A stretch of 64,000 nucleotides of DNA from the NCBI GenBank assembly GCA_028823345.1, contig JAPKBR010000006.1, positions 1 to 64,000 on the forward strand, written 5' to 3'. Both the position numbers and the translations under genes were made by a program. Below, one piece after another: positions 1 through 9,106 of the stretch; positions within the stretch are counted from its first letter, which is position 1, and each line of letters opens with the position of its first letter. The notes under the pieces were generated by a model, which saw nothing but the letters and a program-made list of their open reading frames with translations, ran no database searches and was not told the origin of the DNA. This stretch comes from Planctomycetota bacterium (GTDB taxonomy: Bacteria > Planctomycetota > UBA1135 > GCA-002686595).

Positions 1-90
1 TGGTGACTTGGAATTCCGATTCGATCAGGCCTCGGCTCAGGAAGGGCCTTAGGCCCCATTGTCATCAACGATCAGAATCTGGAGGCTCAT
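1..90 (-). pseudogene. Response regulator receiver domain, N-terminal fragment with probable frameshift
   Basis: Reading leftwards from an ATG at position 90, the peptide begins MSLQILIVDDNGA and then meets a TAA. The hydrophobic strand followed by the Asp pair (ILIVDD) is the classic start of a CheY-like receiver domain. In another frame the sequence continues as RPFLSRGLIESEFQVT, which looks like helix 1 and strand 2 of an OmpR-type receiver. The two halves join if one base is added to the GGGG run near position 50. I infer either a real frameshift or a homopolymer sequencing error. The gene runs off the left edge, so its output domain cannot be seen. Confidence 0.45.
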
Positions 91-295
91 GCGGGGGCGC
101 TCTCGTGAGGTGCACGGGCACTGTCCCATTATGATGGGTCAAAATCATGTTCTGGGGACCTGATGACCTTTCTCAAGGCCCTCTTAAGGAGGACCTCCGG
201 GTAAGTCTTACCGTCCCGGCAGCCAAATAAGCCCCGCCTCATGCTGGGGTGCTGGTATTCTTTGCAGCTTCCTCAGTCCTCATTCCGATCTACCC

Positions 296-1312
296 ATGTA
301 CCTTCCGCAAGTCTTCTCTCTGGCTCCGCTTCTACTCCTCGTCGTCCCCGCAGGGGATTTCAAATATGCACCGGAGGAGGGTTCCAAGATTCAGCGCGTC
401 TACACCTCGGTCCTGGAGATGGAACTCATCGAAGCGGAAGTCGAGATCGTGGTGGACGGTGAAGTTCAGGATGCTCCCCAGCCCGAGGTCGAAGTCAGCG
501 TGCGTCAGGAATCCAGTCAGCAGGTGACCGACACTTTTGAGAAGGTGGCGGACGGGAACATCTTGGTGTTGACCCGGGCCTATGAGGCCCTTAGTCACTC
601 CGAATCAGTCGAGGTCACGGTGAACGGCGAGGAACAGGATGGGCAAGACTCGGAGTCCGAGTCAGACCTCGAAGGGCTCACCGTGCGCTTTACTTTCGAC
701 GAGGAGAGCGGCGAGTGGAAAAAGGCCTGGTTTGAAGACGACGAAGGGGACGAGGATCTCCTTGAGTATCTTGAAGCCACCACGGGATATTCTTTCCTCT
801 TGCCCCCTGGCGAAATCGCGGTGGGGGAGGAATGGGAGCTCGACGATGATGAGGCAGTCCAAGGACTGCGCTTGTTGCTCGATCCCCTTGGAGAGCTGAA
901 CATGCTGGGCGAGGAGGATGACTCCGAAGAGGAGCTGGCGACCGCGATTCTCTTCCGTGAAGGCATTGAGACGGAGGAGTTCTTGCTGCAGCTTAAATCC
1001 ATGGAGGACGGTCAAGCGGTGATCGTCTTCAAGGTCGAAGGCTCCACTGAATTTGAACAGACACCTGAATTGCCCGAAGAGATGCAAGCCATGGGCATGG
1101 AAGTTCTGGAGGGTTTTGAGCTGGCCCTCGAAATTGAAGGTGAGTTGGTTTGGGATCTTGCTGCCCAGCACATGATCTCCCTCGAATACACCTCTGAACT
1201 GGAGATGCTCAACTCCAGCACCCAATCGGGCTCCGGCCCTGCGGGGGAAGTGGAAATCACCCAGAGTCAGTCCTTTGAGGGGGAGATCACCTTCGAGGTG
1301 ACTCTCCAGTGA
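296..1312 (+). CDS. Hypothetical exported acidic protein
   Basis: This 338-residue protein begins with a short hydrophobic stretch (about residues 7-19) that looks like a signal peptide or anchor, followed by a very acidic body rich in Glu and Asp. I recognise no catalytic motif or named domain. The repeated alternating beta-type segments suggest a beta-rich periplasmic or surface protein. Its stop overlaps the GTG start of the next gene by four bases (GTGA), so the two are probably co-translated with the downstream membrane protein. No function is proposed. Confidence 0.7.
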   Translation: MYLPQVFSLAPLLLLVVPAGDFKYAPEEGSKIQRVYTSVLEMELIEAEVEIVVDGEVQDAPQPEVEVSVRQESSQQVTDTFEKVADGNILVLTRAYEALSHSESVEVTVNGEEQDGQDSESESDLEGLTVRFTFDEESGEWKKAWFEDDEGDEDLLEYLEATTGYSFLLPPGEIAVGEEWELDDDEAVQGLRLLLDPLGELNMLGEEDDSEEELATAILFREGIETEEFLLQLKSMEDGQAVIVFKVEGSTEFEQTPELPEEMQAMGMEVLEGFELALEIEGELVWDLAAQHMISLEYTSELEMLNSSTQSGSGPAGEVEITQSQSFEGEITFEVTLQ

Positions 1313-2802
1313 CGGAAGCCACTGGGCCCGGTGCGGCGAAAATCCAGCCCCGGGTAAAAACAGCCTTGAGCCCCATTCCCTACGGTCCGCGGACTCTAGG
1401 GGTGCTGCTGGCATCGCTGGGCCTGCTGGGGTTTTTGGCGTTGGTCGCTTTGCGCCTGACCTATCCCTTTGAATTGGAGTGGATGGAGGGCATCACCCTC
1501 TTCAGCATGGAGCGCTTGATTGCGGGTCAGCCTCTGTATGCACCGCCGGATTTCAATTGGTGCCCCTTGCCCTATGGGCCGGTCTATTTTGAAGCCGCAA
1601 GGTTGGCTTCTTTAGCTGGCTTCGCGGGTTTTCTGGCCCCGCGCCTGATTTCGGTGTTGGCCAGCTTGGGATTGTTTTGGTTGCTGGGGTCTCTTGCGGG
1701 AACGCGCCGGGGTCAAGCCCCGGCCGATGGGACGAGGGGATTGGTGGCGGCGGGCTTTTTAGCCTTGGCCTATCCCTTTTGTGGAGCTTGGCTGGATGTG
1801 GCGAGGCCCGATGCCCTGGCATTCATGTTGATGCTGGCGGCCTGTTGGAATCACCAACGGACCCGTGATCGGCCCGATTGGCCGGGGGCTCTTGTTACGG
1901 TTGCGTTGGCCCTCGCCTCGTTCCATACCAAGCAAACTGCCCTCTTGCCCCTGCTTGGTTTTTTTCTGTTCGATCTGTCCCGTGCAAAGTTCGTCTTGCT
2001 TGGATTCCTTGCGGCGCTCGGGACCAGCTTGGCCTTGGCGAGCGTCGGCACTTCCGGTTGGTATGAGTTCTACACCTTCGATTTGCTGGCAGGGCATGGG
2101 TTGCATTGGCCCGGGGCCAGGGAATTCCTGTCCAGGGACTTGGTCTTCTCTGCACCCTTGCTCGTCCTTGCGGGGGTCGGCTTACGGGGCAGCCCACGGG
2201 CTTTGATCGGTTTGGCGGTGGGCGGATTCCTAGCGAGCTTCCTGGGGCGCTTGCACCCCGGGGGCTATGACAATGTGCTCCTGCCCCTGGTGATTTGCGC
2301 TGCTCCCCTCGGGGCCCGCGGTTGGGCTCAACGGCCGAAACTCGGGAACCTCATGCTTGCCCTGATGCTGGGGCTGGGTCTTTGGATCGCACCGGATTTG
2401 GTTCCCAGTGCCCAGGATCGAAAAGCGGGGGAGGACTTGGTTCAACGCATAGAAGGCCTGGACGGAGGCGTGTTTTCTCCTGCACATGGGGCTCTTTTGG
2501 CCCGCGCTGGCAAACAGCACCAATTGCACTTGATGAGTTGGATGGACCTATCTGCTTCCGATGCTGGGATCGAACAGGCACGGGCGTTGGTGGACGAACT
2601 TGAACAACGCTTGAGCCGAGGGGATCTATCCCATGCTCTGGTGGGGGCTCCGCGCAATCTTGCCGAGGCGGAGTTCGTGAACCTCTTGCGACGTTATTTA
2701 CCCCGCGAACAACGCTTGCTTCCGGCCCAAGGCCCGGGAGCTATGATTCCCGTCAGCGGTGCGGCACATCGTCCCGAGCTGTTGCTGTCCCGTGAGCAGT
2801 GA
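1309..2802 (+). CDS. Polytopic membrane protein, GT-C glycosyltransferase-like
   Basis: This 497-residue protein has a strongly hydrophobic first 340 residues with about eight to ten predicted membrane segments, then a soluble C-terminal part of about 130 residues. After the first membrane helix comes an acidic loop, FELEWMEG, then LPYGPVYF. This resembles the first periplasmic loop of GT-C enzymes (ArnT/PMT-like), in which an acidic residue acts on a polyprenyl-phosphate sugar donor. Assignment to GT-C rests on topology and this loop only. The GTG start overlaps the previous stop (GTGA). It may glycosylate an exported product, possibly the acidic neighbour, but that is inference. Confidence 0.6.
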   Translation: MTEATGPGAAKIQPRVKTALSPIPYGPRTLGVLLASLGLLGFLALVALRLTYPFELEWMEGITLFSMERLIAGQPLYAPPDFNWCPLPYGPVYFEAARLASLAGFAGFLAPRLISVLASLGLFWLLGSLAGTRRGQAPADGTRGLVAAGFLALAYPFCGAWLDVARPDALAFMLMLAACWNHQRTRDRPDWPGALVTVALALASFHTKQTALLPLLGFFLFDLSRAKFVLLGFLAALGTSLALASVGTSGWYEFYTFDLLAGHGLHWPGAREFLSRDLVFSAPLLVLAGVGLRGSPRALIGLAVGGFLASFLGRLHPGGYDNVLLPLVICAAPLGARGWAQRPKLGNLMLALMLGLGLWIAPDLVPSAQDRKAGEDLVQRIEGLDGGVFSPAHGALLARAGKQHQLHLMSWMDLSASDAGIEQARALVDELEQRLSRGDLSHALVGAPRNLAEAEFVNLLRRYLPREQRLLPAQGPGAMIPVSGAAHRPELLLSREQ

Positions 2803-3201
2803 TCACTGCTGACGCGAGAGAAGCGCACGGGTGATCATGGGCCCGACCAGTCCGCCGGCAAGAGCGAGGATGGCCGCAAGACCAAGCAGGCGGCCGACTC
2901 CTTTCCAGCCGCCGGGGAGGGTGTCTTGGAAAAGCCAAAGGCTTGCGCCGCCAAACACGATCAGGGAAGTGACCAGCACCCAACTGTGGCGCATCAAAAT
3001 GCGTCGATCGGTACGCACGTGCAGACCGTCTTCATCCAGCACCAGGCCCCGGGGGAGGGCTGCCCGGATTTGGCTGGGGGAGGGACGGCGGCCAAGTTCT
3101 TGTTCGAGGGCTGCTAGGTCCAGGACATCTTCCACGGGCCGCCAGCCATGGGGCTGCACTTCCTGGGGCGGGATGTTGGAAGGGGGCTCGGCTTGGCTCA
3201 T
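2803..3201 (-). CDS. Small membrane protein of unknown function
   Basis: I start this 132-residue protein at the ATG beginning MSQAEPP; the open frame extends upstream to 3444, but that extension has low-complexity Pro/Arg composition and would overlap the divergent neighbour. Residues about 1-65 are soluble and contain the segment GWRPVEDVLDLAALEQELGR. Two hydrophobic segments follow (about residues 72-92 and 100-122), and the protein ends in a short basic tail. It faces the gene starting at 3429, with 227 bases between them. I do not recognise the family. Confidence 0.5.
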   Translation of the reverse strand: MSQAEPPSNIPPQEVQPHGWRPVEDVLDLAALEQELGRRPSPSQIRAALPRGLVLDEDGLHVRTDRRILMRHSWVLVTSLIVFGGASLWLFQDTLPGGWKGVGRLLGLAAILALAGGLVGPMITRALLSRQQ

Positions 3202-3428
3202 GGTTCTGGGCGTTGTGACCCCGGTGGGTGGGCGGTATTGATCCCTGAGAGGGCCAAGATAGCAGGGGAGAGGTCCCTCCATGAGTCGCTCCAACGGGTC
3301 CGCTGGGGGCCTTGTCTCCCCAGGGGTGGGGGATCGCGGCGTGCCAGCCAGGGGATCGGCGGGCAAGGTGTAATTCGGGCGTCTGGATCCGTTAGGCTGC
3401 GCGCTCCGAGCGCCCTGCGCCGCCTGCC

Positions 3429-4073
3429 ATGATCGCCCCCGCACCCTCCGAAGTGACCGACGCCGTCTTCGCCAATCCCGACTGGACCAGTCTGGGCATG
3501 GTGACCTCTATTGTGGGTGCGTTCTTGATCGCCAACGCAACTCTGCTCGAGCACCCGCGCCGATTGGTGGCGCGCTATTTCGGCCGCCGCAGCGGACGCT
3601 TGATGAGCGTGCGCGAATATGTCTACAACCGGGTCCAAACATCCCTGGGCTTTACTTTCTTGCTGCTCGGGTTTGGCATGCAGCTATATGGCCATGTGCT
3701 CAGCCTTCCCGAGGAGGAAGGGCCCCTGAAAATGGGTTGGGTCGGACTGGTAGTGGTCTTGGCCGTGCTGTTGCTTTTCAGCGCCTGGTGGTGGTCCCTG
3801 TGGGCTTTTAGGCGCTATGTGCGCGAGTACTACTTGGAGCACCCGATCCCCCTCGAGAGTGATGGGGCAATCGCCCGGGAAATCGGCGAGTTGTTTGGGG
3901 TGGAATCCAAGGAAGACGACACGGTGGAGGAATTTGTCCTGCGCCTGCGTCAAAAGGCTGGCCTGCCCGCGAAGGTGGACCGGGGCCGGGATGTTTTCTC
4001 GGATGCGAGCCAGGATGATGACGAGGATATGGGCGAGGACTTGGACAGCGAATCCCCGCAGAACGGCGCCTAA
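3429..4073 (+). CDS. Hypothetical membrane protein with acidic C-terminus
   Basis: This 214-residue protein has three hydrophobic segments at about residues 23-40, 75-93 and 104-125. A soluble C-terminal part contains DDTVEEFVLRLRQKAGLP and ends in a highly acidic tail. No catalytic motif is visible. It heads a same-strand series with the ComF-like gene (54-base gap) and larC, so it may be co-transcribed with them. The function is unknown; the composition only supports an inner-membrane protein with a cytoplasmic tail. Confidence 0.6.
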   Translation: MIAPAPSEVTDAVFANPDWTSLGMVTSIVGAFLIANATLLEHPRRLVARYFGRRSGRLMSVREYVYNRVQTSLGFTFLLLGFGMQLYGHVLSLPEEEGPLKMGWVGLVVVLAVLLLFSAWWWSLWAFRRYVREYYLEHPIPLESDGAIAREIGELFGVESKEDDTVEEFVLRLRQKAGLPAKVDRGRDVFSDASQDDDEDMGEDLDSESPQNGA

Positions 4074-4127
4074 TACCTAGGGGCCCCGTATTTAGGGTGT
4101 AACCGGAGAGCCCCGGGATGCGTTCTT

Positions 4128-5024
4128 GTGGATGTGCCCCTCTCTGTTCCATCGTTGTTTTCTCCCTTCCTCCCGCCGCCGGGTGCTGTGGCTTTGTTGG
4201 CAAGGGCTGCGCGGGGTTTGCAGCAGGCCGCATTTTGGGATTTGATTCAGCCCCCGCGGTGTTGGTTGTGCGGGTGTGGATTGGGGGACCTGGGAAGAAA
4301 CTCAAACCCCAAGGAGCTTGCCGCAGCTTGGGCTTGCGATCTTCACAGGATCGATGAGAGCGAGCGCCCCCCAACCTGCGGGGTGTGCGATCGGCCCTTG
4401 AGGCAGGGGCTTTTGGATCAGGTGGTTTGCGTTCATTGCGCGGGGACAAGGAGGGGGCGAAAGAATGCACCTGGAGGGACTGCAGCAAGAACTTTAGGTA
4501 TGGAACGACAGCGCTTGTTGTGTCTTGGGCAGTACAAGGACCCGACCCTTAGCGCTTGGATCTTGGCCTTCAAGCACGGCCACCGGGCAGATCTGGCAGA
4601 GCCCCTCGGCGCCCTACTCGCCCAGCGTGTTCTGACCCGCTGGGGCAAGTCAGAGGGAGGCCTAGGGCAGGGGGTCTTGGTTCCGGTGCCCTTGCATCCG
4701 GCCCGCCGGGTGGAGCGGGGTTATGACCAGGCTTGGGAGTTGGCCGTGGTGCTTGGGCGGCACCTGGGTTGGCCAGTGGAGGCAGCCCTGCGTCGGGTGC
4801 GATCGAGCGCCCCCCAGGGGTCCTGGCGGGCTCTTGAGCGGGGGAAGAACGTGGAGCAGGCGTTTGCCCTGGTGCCCCAGAGGGCTGCGGGCTTGGAGGG
4901 CCGGGACGTTTGGTTGGTGGATGATGTGAGCACATCAGGCGAGACCCTTCGCTTTTGCCGCAAAGCCCTGGGGAGCCACTCCGTGCGCGCTGCATTGGTT
5001 CTCGCCCGGGCGGGGCTTGCGTAG
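4128..5024 (+). CDS. ComF family phosphoribosyltransferase-like protein
   Basis: This 298-residue protein has the two-part ComF plan. An N-terminal Cys-rich part (CWLCGCG near residue 46, then CGVCDRPL and CVHC) resembles the ComF zinc ribbon. The C-terminal part is a type I PRTase-like fold containing VPVPLHPARRVERGYDQ and the PRPP-binding loop VWLVDDVSTSGET. ComF proteins are involved in DNA uptake or in coupling helicases with primosome factors; the substrate is not known. The start is a GTG, and the first 40 residues are less certain. The family call is confident but the cellular role is not, because no other competence gene is visible here. Confidence 0.85.
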   Translation: MDVPLSVPSLFSPFLPPPGAVALLARAARGLQQAAFWDLIQPPRCWLCGCGLGDLGRNSNPKELAAAWACDLHRIDESERPPTCGVCDRPLRQGLLDQVVCVHCAGTRRGRKNAPGGTAARTLGMERQRLLCLGQYKDPTLSAWILAFKHGHRADLAEPLGALLAQRVLTRWGKSEGGLGQGVLVPVPLHPARRVERGYDQAWELAVVLGRHLGWPVEAALRRVRSSAPQGSWRALERGKNVEQAFALVPQRAAGLEGRDVWLVDDVSTSGETLRFCRKALGSHSVRAALVLARAGLA

Positions 5025-5054
5025 GGGCCCCAGGGGTAGGACACTGCAGCGTGC

Positions 5055-6317
5055 ATGACGGATCTTTGGATTGAGCCCTTTGGGGGTATGGCGGGGGACA
5101 TGTTCTTGGCCGCCCTTTTGGACCTGCAGGACGAGCGTTTTGATTTGCCCTTGTTGCAGGCCCTGGCCCAAGATCTGTTTCCAGATCAGGTGCAACTGGT
5201 GCCCGAGGAAGTCTGGCGCGGGGGCCTCAGCGGCCAGCACCTTCAAGTGCGAGTGAGCGATGAAAGCCCGCCGCCCACCCGTTGTCTCAAGGACCTGGTG
5301 AAATTGATCCATGGGGTCGAACTGCCGGACCCCGTGCGCGATCGGGCGGTGCAGGTCTTGCAACTTTTGGCGGAAGCGGAAGGCCGCGTACATGGGTGCT
5401 CTCCCGAAGAGGTGCACTTCCATGAGGTGGGGGCCGTGGACACCCTGATCGATGTGCTGGGCGCGGCTTTAGCCATGGAGCGTTTGGGAATCGAGCGCGT
5501 GGTGGTCAGCCCGCCCCTGGTGGGATCGGGCACTGTGCGCTGCGCCCATGGGGAGATGCCCGTGCCAGTGCCAGCGGTGGCCGAGTTGTTGCGCGGCCGG
5601 CCCACGTTGGTGGGCGGAGGCATGGAGCGCACCACCCCGACCGGGGCAGCGATCCTAGTTGCTCTTTGCCCTGAATTCGGGGCGCCGAACTCTTTCCAAG
5701 CCGAAGGAATTGGTTACGGGGCCGGGACCCGCGATCCAGAGGCGCAACCCCCGAATCTCCTGCGCTTGCAAATCGGTCAAGTGCTCGATCAAGCCCATGG
5801 GGGAGACCAGCGCCGAAGAACTCGGGTGGATTTGCTCGAAGTGAACCTCGACGATATGACCGGCGAGGACTTGGGCCATTTGACAGGCCGCTTGCGGGAT
5901 GCGGGTGCCCTCGAGGTCTGGAGCACTCCAGTCTTCATGAAAAAAGATCGCCCGGGAGTGGTGCTGTCGGCCCTCTCCCGTCCTGGCCGTCGGATTGTCC
6001 TAGAGGACGTGGTCTTTCGCTGGAGCACGAGCCTGGGGGTGCGTTGGCGAGAGGTCGAGCGTTCGGAGTGCGCGCGCCAAGTGATTCGAGTGAAACTGCA
6101 TGACTGCAGTGTGCGCGTCAAAATCAGGCAACGTCCTGGGGTTCAAGCGGGCAGCGAACTGCCCACGGAAGAGCGCGACTTGTTTCCCGAACACGACGAC
6201 GTGGCGGCCCTGGCGGAAACCGCCCAATTGACCCTGCGCGAAGTGCGCGCCCAATCGATTGCTCTCGCCCTCGAGCAATTGAAGGCGCAAGCGCCGGCTG
6301 AATTCAAGGCGCCTTGA
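5055..6317 (+). CDS. larC: LarC, nickel insertion protein for the Ni-pincer cofactor
   Basis: This 420-residue protein starts MTDLWIEPFGGMAGDM, matching the LarC (DUF111) N-terminal signature. It also carries HFHEVGAVDTLIDVLG and a second half with NLDDMTGEDLGHL and PVFMKKDRPG. LarC inserts nickel into the pyridinium-dithiocarboxylate cofactor of lactate racemase and related LarA enzymes, using CTP. In some lactobacilli larC is split and needs a frameshift; here it is one uninterrupted frame. It lies 30 bases behind the ComF-like gene. No larA, larB or larE is in the window, so the client enzyme must be elsewhere. Confidence 0.92.
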   Translation: MTDLWIEPFGGMAGDMFLAALLDLQDERFDLPLLQALAQDLFPDQVQLVPEEVWRGGLSGQHLQVRVSDESPPPTRCLKDLVKLIHGVELPDPVRDRAVQVLQLLAEAEGRVHGCSPEEVHFHEVGAVDTLIDVLGAALAMERLGIERVVVSPPLVGSGTVRCAHGEMPVPVPAVAELLRGRPTLVGGGMERTTPTGAAILVALCPEFGAPNSFQAEGIGYGAGTRDPEAQPPNLLRLQIGQVLDQAHGGDQRRRTRVDLLEVNLDDMTGEDLGHLTGRLRDAGALEVWSTPVFMKKDRPGVVLSALSRPGRRIVLEDVVFRWSTSLGVRWREVERSECARQVIRVKLHDCSVRVKIRQRPGVQAGSELPTEERDLFPEHDDVAALAETAQLTLREVRAQSIALALEQLKAQAPAEFKAP

Positions 6318-6334
6318 ACCGAACCCCGGGGCCC

Positions 6335-7465
6335 CTATCCCCGGCCCTGGCTGCACCACTCATGGTGGGCCTTTTCCAAGCGACGGAGTCCTTCCCGCAG
6401 GGTATCGGGGGGCAAGCCCGCGCCGATGCGGATCGCGCCTGGGTAGTCGAAGAACTCGCCGGCGACCACGTCCACCTGGTGCTCTTGGGCCAACCAACGG
6501 GCGAATGCGCGGGTGTCCCTGACCCCCTCGAGGAGGGCGAAGGCAAAGATGCCGAAGGGCGGGATGAGTGCACGCACCCGGGGGTTGTTCTCGATCCACA
6601 AGTCGAGCAGGGGCCGGCTTTCCGCTTCGATACGGCGTAGGGGTCGCAGAAGGTCGGGAAGGGAATCGAGGGCTCGCAGGCCGAGCAGGAGGCTTGAGCT
6701 GGGGGGCTCGACCCAAGAAAGATGGGCCCGGTCCACCAGAGTTGGGCGCAGGTGTTGCAGGCCCTCGCCCAAAAGGATCCAACCCAAACGTAGGGGGCCG
6801 AGGCCATAGGCTTTGGTCAAAGACCCGATTGAAATTCCATTGGGCGCAAGGATCGCCGCGTGAACCCGTTGCTCGGGGCGCGGGGCGCATTCCATGTAGA
6901 CCTCGGAGCTGACGAGGATGCCGCCGGTGGGTTCGACTGCGGCGGCCAAGGACTGGATCGTGGCGGCGGAGGTCACGGCTCCCGTGGGATTGTGGGGATT
7001 GGTCAGGAAAAGGTGGCTGGGGCCCGCCGCTTGGTCCAAGTTCAGGGTGCTGGATTTTAGGCTCCAGCCGTCCTCCGGGTTGCGTACCAGGGGCACCGCT
7101 TGGGCCCCAAAAAGCCCCGCCAGGGCCCGGAATGGCTGGTAGCAGGGGGATTCGTGGTGCACCCGGGCCCCCGGGGTGAAGAGCGTCTGGGCCAGAAGTT
7201 GCATGGCTCCGGAGGCGCCGGGGGTCACCATCACCCGTTCTGGGGCGATGCCAAAGAGTTCTCCAAGTCGCTCTTCCATCTGGAGCAAACTGCCCGCGCA
7301 GGACCATTCCAGGCAGGGGCCGATCTCCAGGGGGGGGCCCAGGAGGGTGGCATCCGGGGCGGGCATGCCCGATTGGGCCAGGCTCCAGGGGGAGACGAAG
7401 GACTCGGTCTGGGCCCAGGTCATGTACGGGAAGAGCGGGGGGGAGGGGGCCTTGGGCAGGGACAT
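6335..7465 (-). CDS. PLP-dependent aminotransferase, class I/II
   Basis: This 376-residue protein is a fold-type I aminotransferase. It has TPGASGAMQLLAQTLF (the phosphate-binding turn region), TNPHNPTGAV with the conserved Asn-Pro-x-Gly, and GSLTKAYGLGPLRLGW, in which the Lys is the likely Schiff-base residue. AIRIGAGLP near the C-terminus carries the carboxylate-binding Arg. Similar proteins include histidinol-phosphate and aspartate-type aminotransferases, and the substrate cannot be fixed from sequence. The gene is convergent with larC (17-base gap) and divergent from the secreted SH3-like gene. Confidence 0.88.
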   Translation of the reverse strand: MSLPKAPSPPLFPYMTWAQTESFVSPWSLAQSGMPAPDATLLGPPLEIGPCLEWSCAGSLLQMEERLGELFGIAPERVMVTPGASGAMQLLAQTLFTPGARVHHESPCYQPFRALAGLFGAQAVPLVRNPEDGWSLKSSTLNLDQAAGPSHLFLTNPHNPTGAVTSAATIQSLAAAVEPTGGILVSSEVYMECAPRPEQRVHAAILAPNGISIGSLTKAYGLGPLRLGWILLGEGLQHLRPTLVDRAHLSWVEPPSSSLLLGLRALDSLPDLLRPLRRIEAESRPLLDLWIENNPRVRALIPPFGIFAFALLEGVRDTRAFARWLAQEHQVDVVAGEFFDYPGAIRIGAGLPPDTLREGLRRLEKAHHEWCSQGRG

Positions 7466-7648
7466 GGGAGCAGTGTAGGGCTTTGGGATGCCCGACTGGA
7501 TCTAGCTCAGGGGAGTCGAGGAAAACAGGCTTTTTAGAACTGTCCGGCAAGAGCATGGAATCGGCTTGTCCAGAGCGCTAGCCTTCAAGTGGTGGGACAC
7601 ATTAGTGGTCCCGCCACTTCGATCACTTTGAGGGGAATTACAAATTTG

Positions 7649-8908
7649 ATGAACGTTTTTAGCCAATCTGCACTGGCCCTGTTTATGGGCAGCGCTTTGC
7701 TTCTTGTTACGCCGGCCTTCTCCCAGGAGCTGTCCGACCCGTCGGGAACTTCCACGCCGAAGAAAGCCCAAGCGGGCACCGATATCCAGTGGGTGGAAAC
7801 CCAGGCGAGTGTCAAGGGGCGCTCCTTCCCGGACCGAGCCGCTTCCGTGGCGGCGGAGTTGGACGCGGGAGTGTTGCTCAAGGTGATGGAGACCAGCCCA
7901 GGCACGAGGCCCTTCCACAGGGTCCAGGTGGCCTCTGGATTCACTGCTTGGGTGCACGGTAAGTACGTGACTCCCACCGGGAACGCGTCCGTGCTGACCA
8001 TCAGCGGCGACCGACTGAACATGCGCCCCATGGCTTCCAGTGGGCCTGACTCCATGGCCCTGCCCGATCGCTTGATGCTCGGCACGCGGGTCGAGTTGTT
8101 TTCCCGCATGGACGAGAGCTTGCCCTTGGCCAAGGATTGGGTGCAGATTTGGGCTCCTACGGGAAGCACCCTTTGGGTGGAAGCGAGCGAGACAAACGTG
8201 CGCTTGGATCATGCTGCAGCTGCGGGGGAATTTGCCAAGGCAGCACGCGTGATGCCCAAGAGCGCTACCAAGGCCAAAGCCACTGCCAAGGCAAAGAACG
8301 TTCAGAAGCCAGACCCGGCGATGACTGCGGTCAAGCCCGGTGCGCAACGCGCATTGACCGAGGCGGATGCCCTTTATGACGCAACCATGGCCAAGGCCGG
8401 TGCGGACGGCGCGACCTGGATCGCTGTGCAGCAGGCCTACAGCAAAGTCTTGACCCTGACCGGCCCCATGACGCCCATGGCTTTGATGGCTGCCCGTCAA
8501 GCCGAACGCTGTGGTTTGCACGCGGAACTCGCCACTTTGGGTGGTGACATGACCGAGCGGGAAGAGGCGCGACGGGTGCGTATCGCCCAATTGCTCGACG
8601 AGAAACGCACACGTGAAATGGCCCGCACCCCGGACTGGGGTCGCTTTGACGGTCGGGGCTGGGTCGAGTCGGTGGAGACATCCGGCGAAGCCACCCGCTG
8701 GTACATTTGGTGGGCGGGCGAGCGCCGGGTCGAGTTGATCAGTGGCGACGGCCGTTATGACTTGGCCAACTATGTGGGCTATCAAGTGGGCATCGCTGGG
8801 GCCATGCGCCGTGATTACAGCGCGCCCACCCTGGAGTTCGACGAACTCTTGCCGCTCTTGGATGTGCGCCGGGTTGAGGTCATCGCTGGCGGACGCCGGC
8901 GGCGCTGA
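7649..8908 (+). CDS. Secreted protein with SH3-like domains
   Basis: I start this at the ATG at 7649, which gives MNVFSQSALALFMGSALLL and a signal peptide with a probable cleavage after AFSQ; the open frame continues upstream to 7589. The mature 419-residue precursor has two regions resembling bacterial SH3 domains (about residues 25-100, SVKGRSFPD to WVHGKYV, and about 105-180, DRLNMRPMAS to STLWVEAS). An Ala/Lys-rich linker follows (about 190-230), then a helical part and a small beta-rich C-terminal domain. Such proteins often bind peptidoglycan or act at the envelope. The exact role is unknown. Confidence 0.65.
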   Translation: MNVFSQSALALFMGSALLLVTPAFSQELSDPSGTSTPKKAQAGTDIQWVETQASVKGRSFPDRAASVAAELDAGVLLKVMETSPGTRPFHRVQVASGFTAWVHGKYVTPTGNASVLTISGDRLNMRPMASSGPDSMALPDRLMLGTRVELFSRMDESLPLAKDWVQIWAPTGSTLWVEASETNVRLDHAAAAGEFAKAARVMPKSATKAKATAKAKNVQKPDPAMTAVKPGAQRALTEADALYDATMAKAGADGATWIAVQQAYSKVLTLTGPMTPMALMAARQAERCGLHAELATLGGDMTEREEARRVRIAQLLDEKRTREMARTPDWGRFDGRGWVESVETSGEATRWYIWWAGERRVELISGDGRYDLANYVGYQVGIAGAMRRDYSAPTLEFDELLPLLDVRRVEVIAGGRRRR

Positions 8909-8926
8909 GCAGGAGAATAGGCTCGA

Positions 8927-9088
8927 TTGCGTTCCCTGCTCCAGGCCCTCGGCAACTTCTTCCGCAGTCTCTTTAGCGGCAGCTCCGCAGCACCCTTGTG
9001 TGACCGCTGCCGCTGGGACTACGGGGACGCTTGCCGCTTACCTGCGCGGCCCAATGCGACCCGATGCGACGACTTCAAGGCTCGCTGA
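8927..9088 (+). CDS. Small Cys-rich protein, TTG start
   Basis: This 53-residue frame starts at TTG with a good AGGAG at 8911-8915, eleven bases upstream. It reads MRSLLQALGNFFRSLF, then a Ser/Ala linker, then CDRCRWDYGDAC, then RPNATRCDDFKAR. The four Cys residues (C25, C28, C36 and C47, spaced CxxC-x7-C-x10-C) suggest a small metal site or disulfide-bonded module behind an amphipathic N-terminal helix. The frame begins 18 bases after the SH3-like gene, so it may share that transcript, and it ends 18 bases before the convergent tgt stop. The ribosome site and Cys spacing argue that it is real. The function is unknown. Confidence 0.6.
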   Translation: MRSLLQALGNFFRSLFSGSSAAPLCDRCRWDYGDACRLPARPNATRCDDFKAR

Positions 9089-9106
9089 GCGCGGGTTTGG
9101 TCTTGG

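Noticed and set aside
6360-7556. 398-codon minus-strand frame over the aminotransferase
   Set aside because: It shadows the aminotransferase in another frame; its Pro/Arg-rich product lacks domains, while the other frame has PLP motifs.
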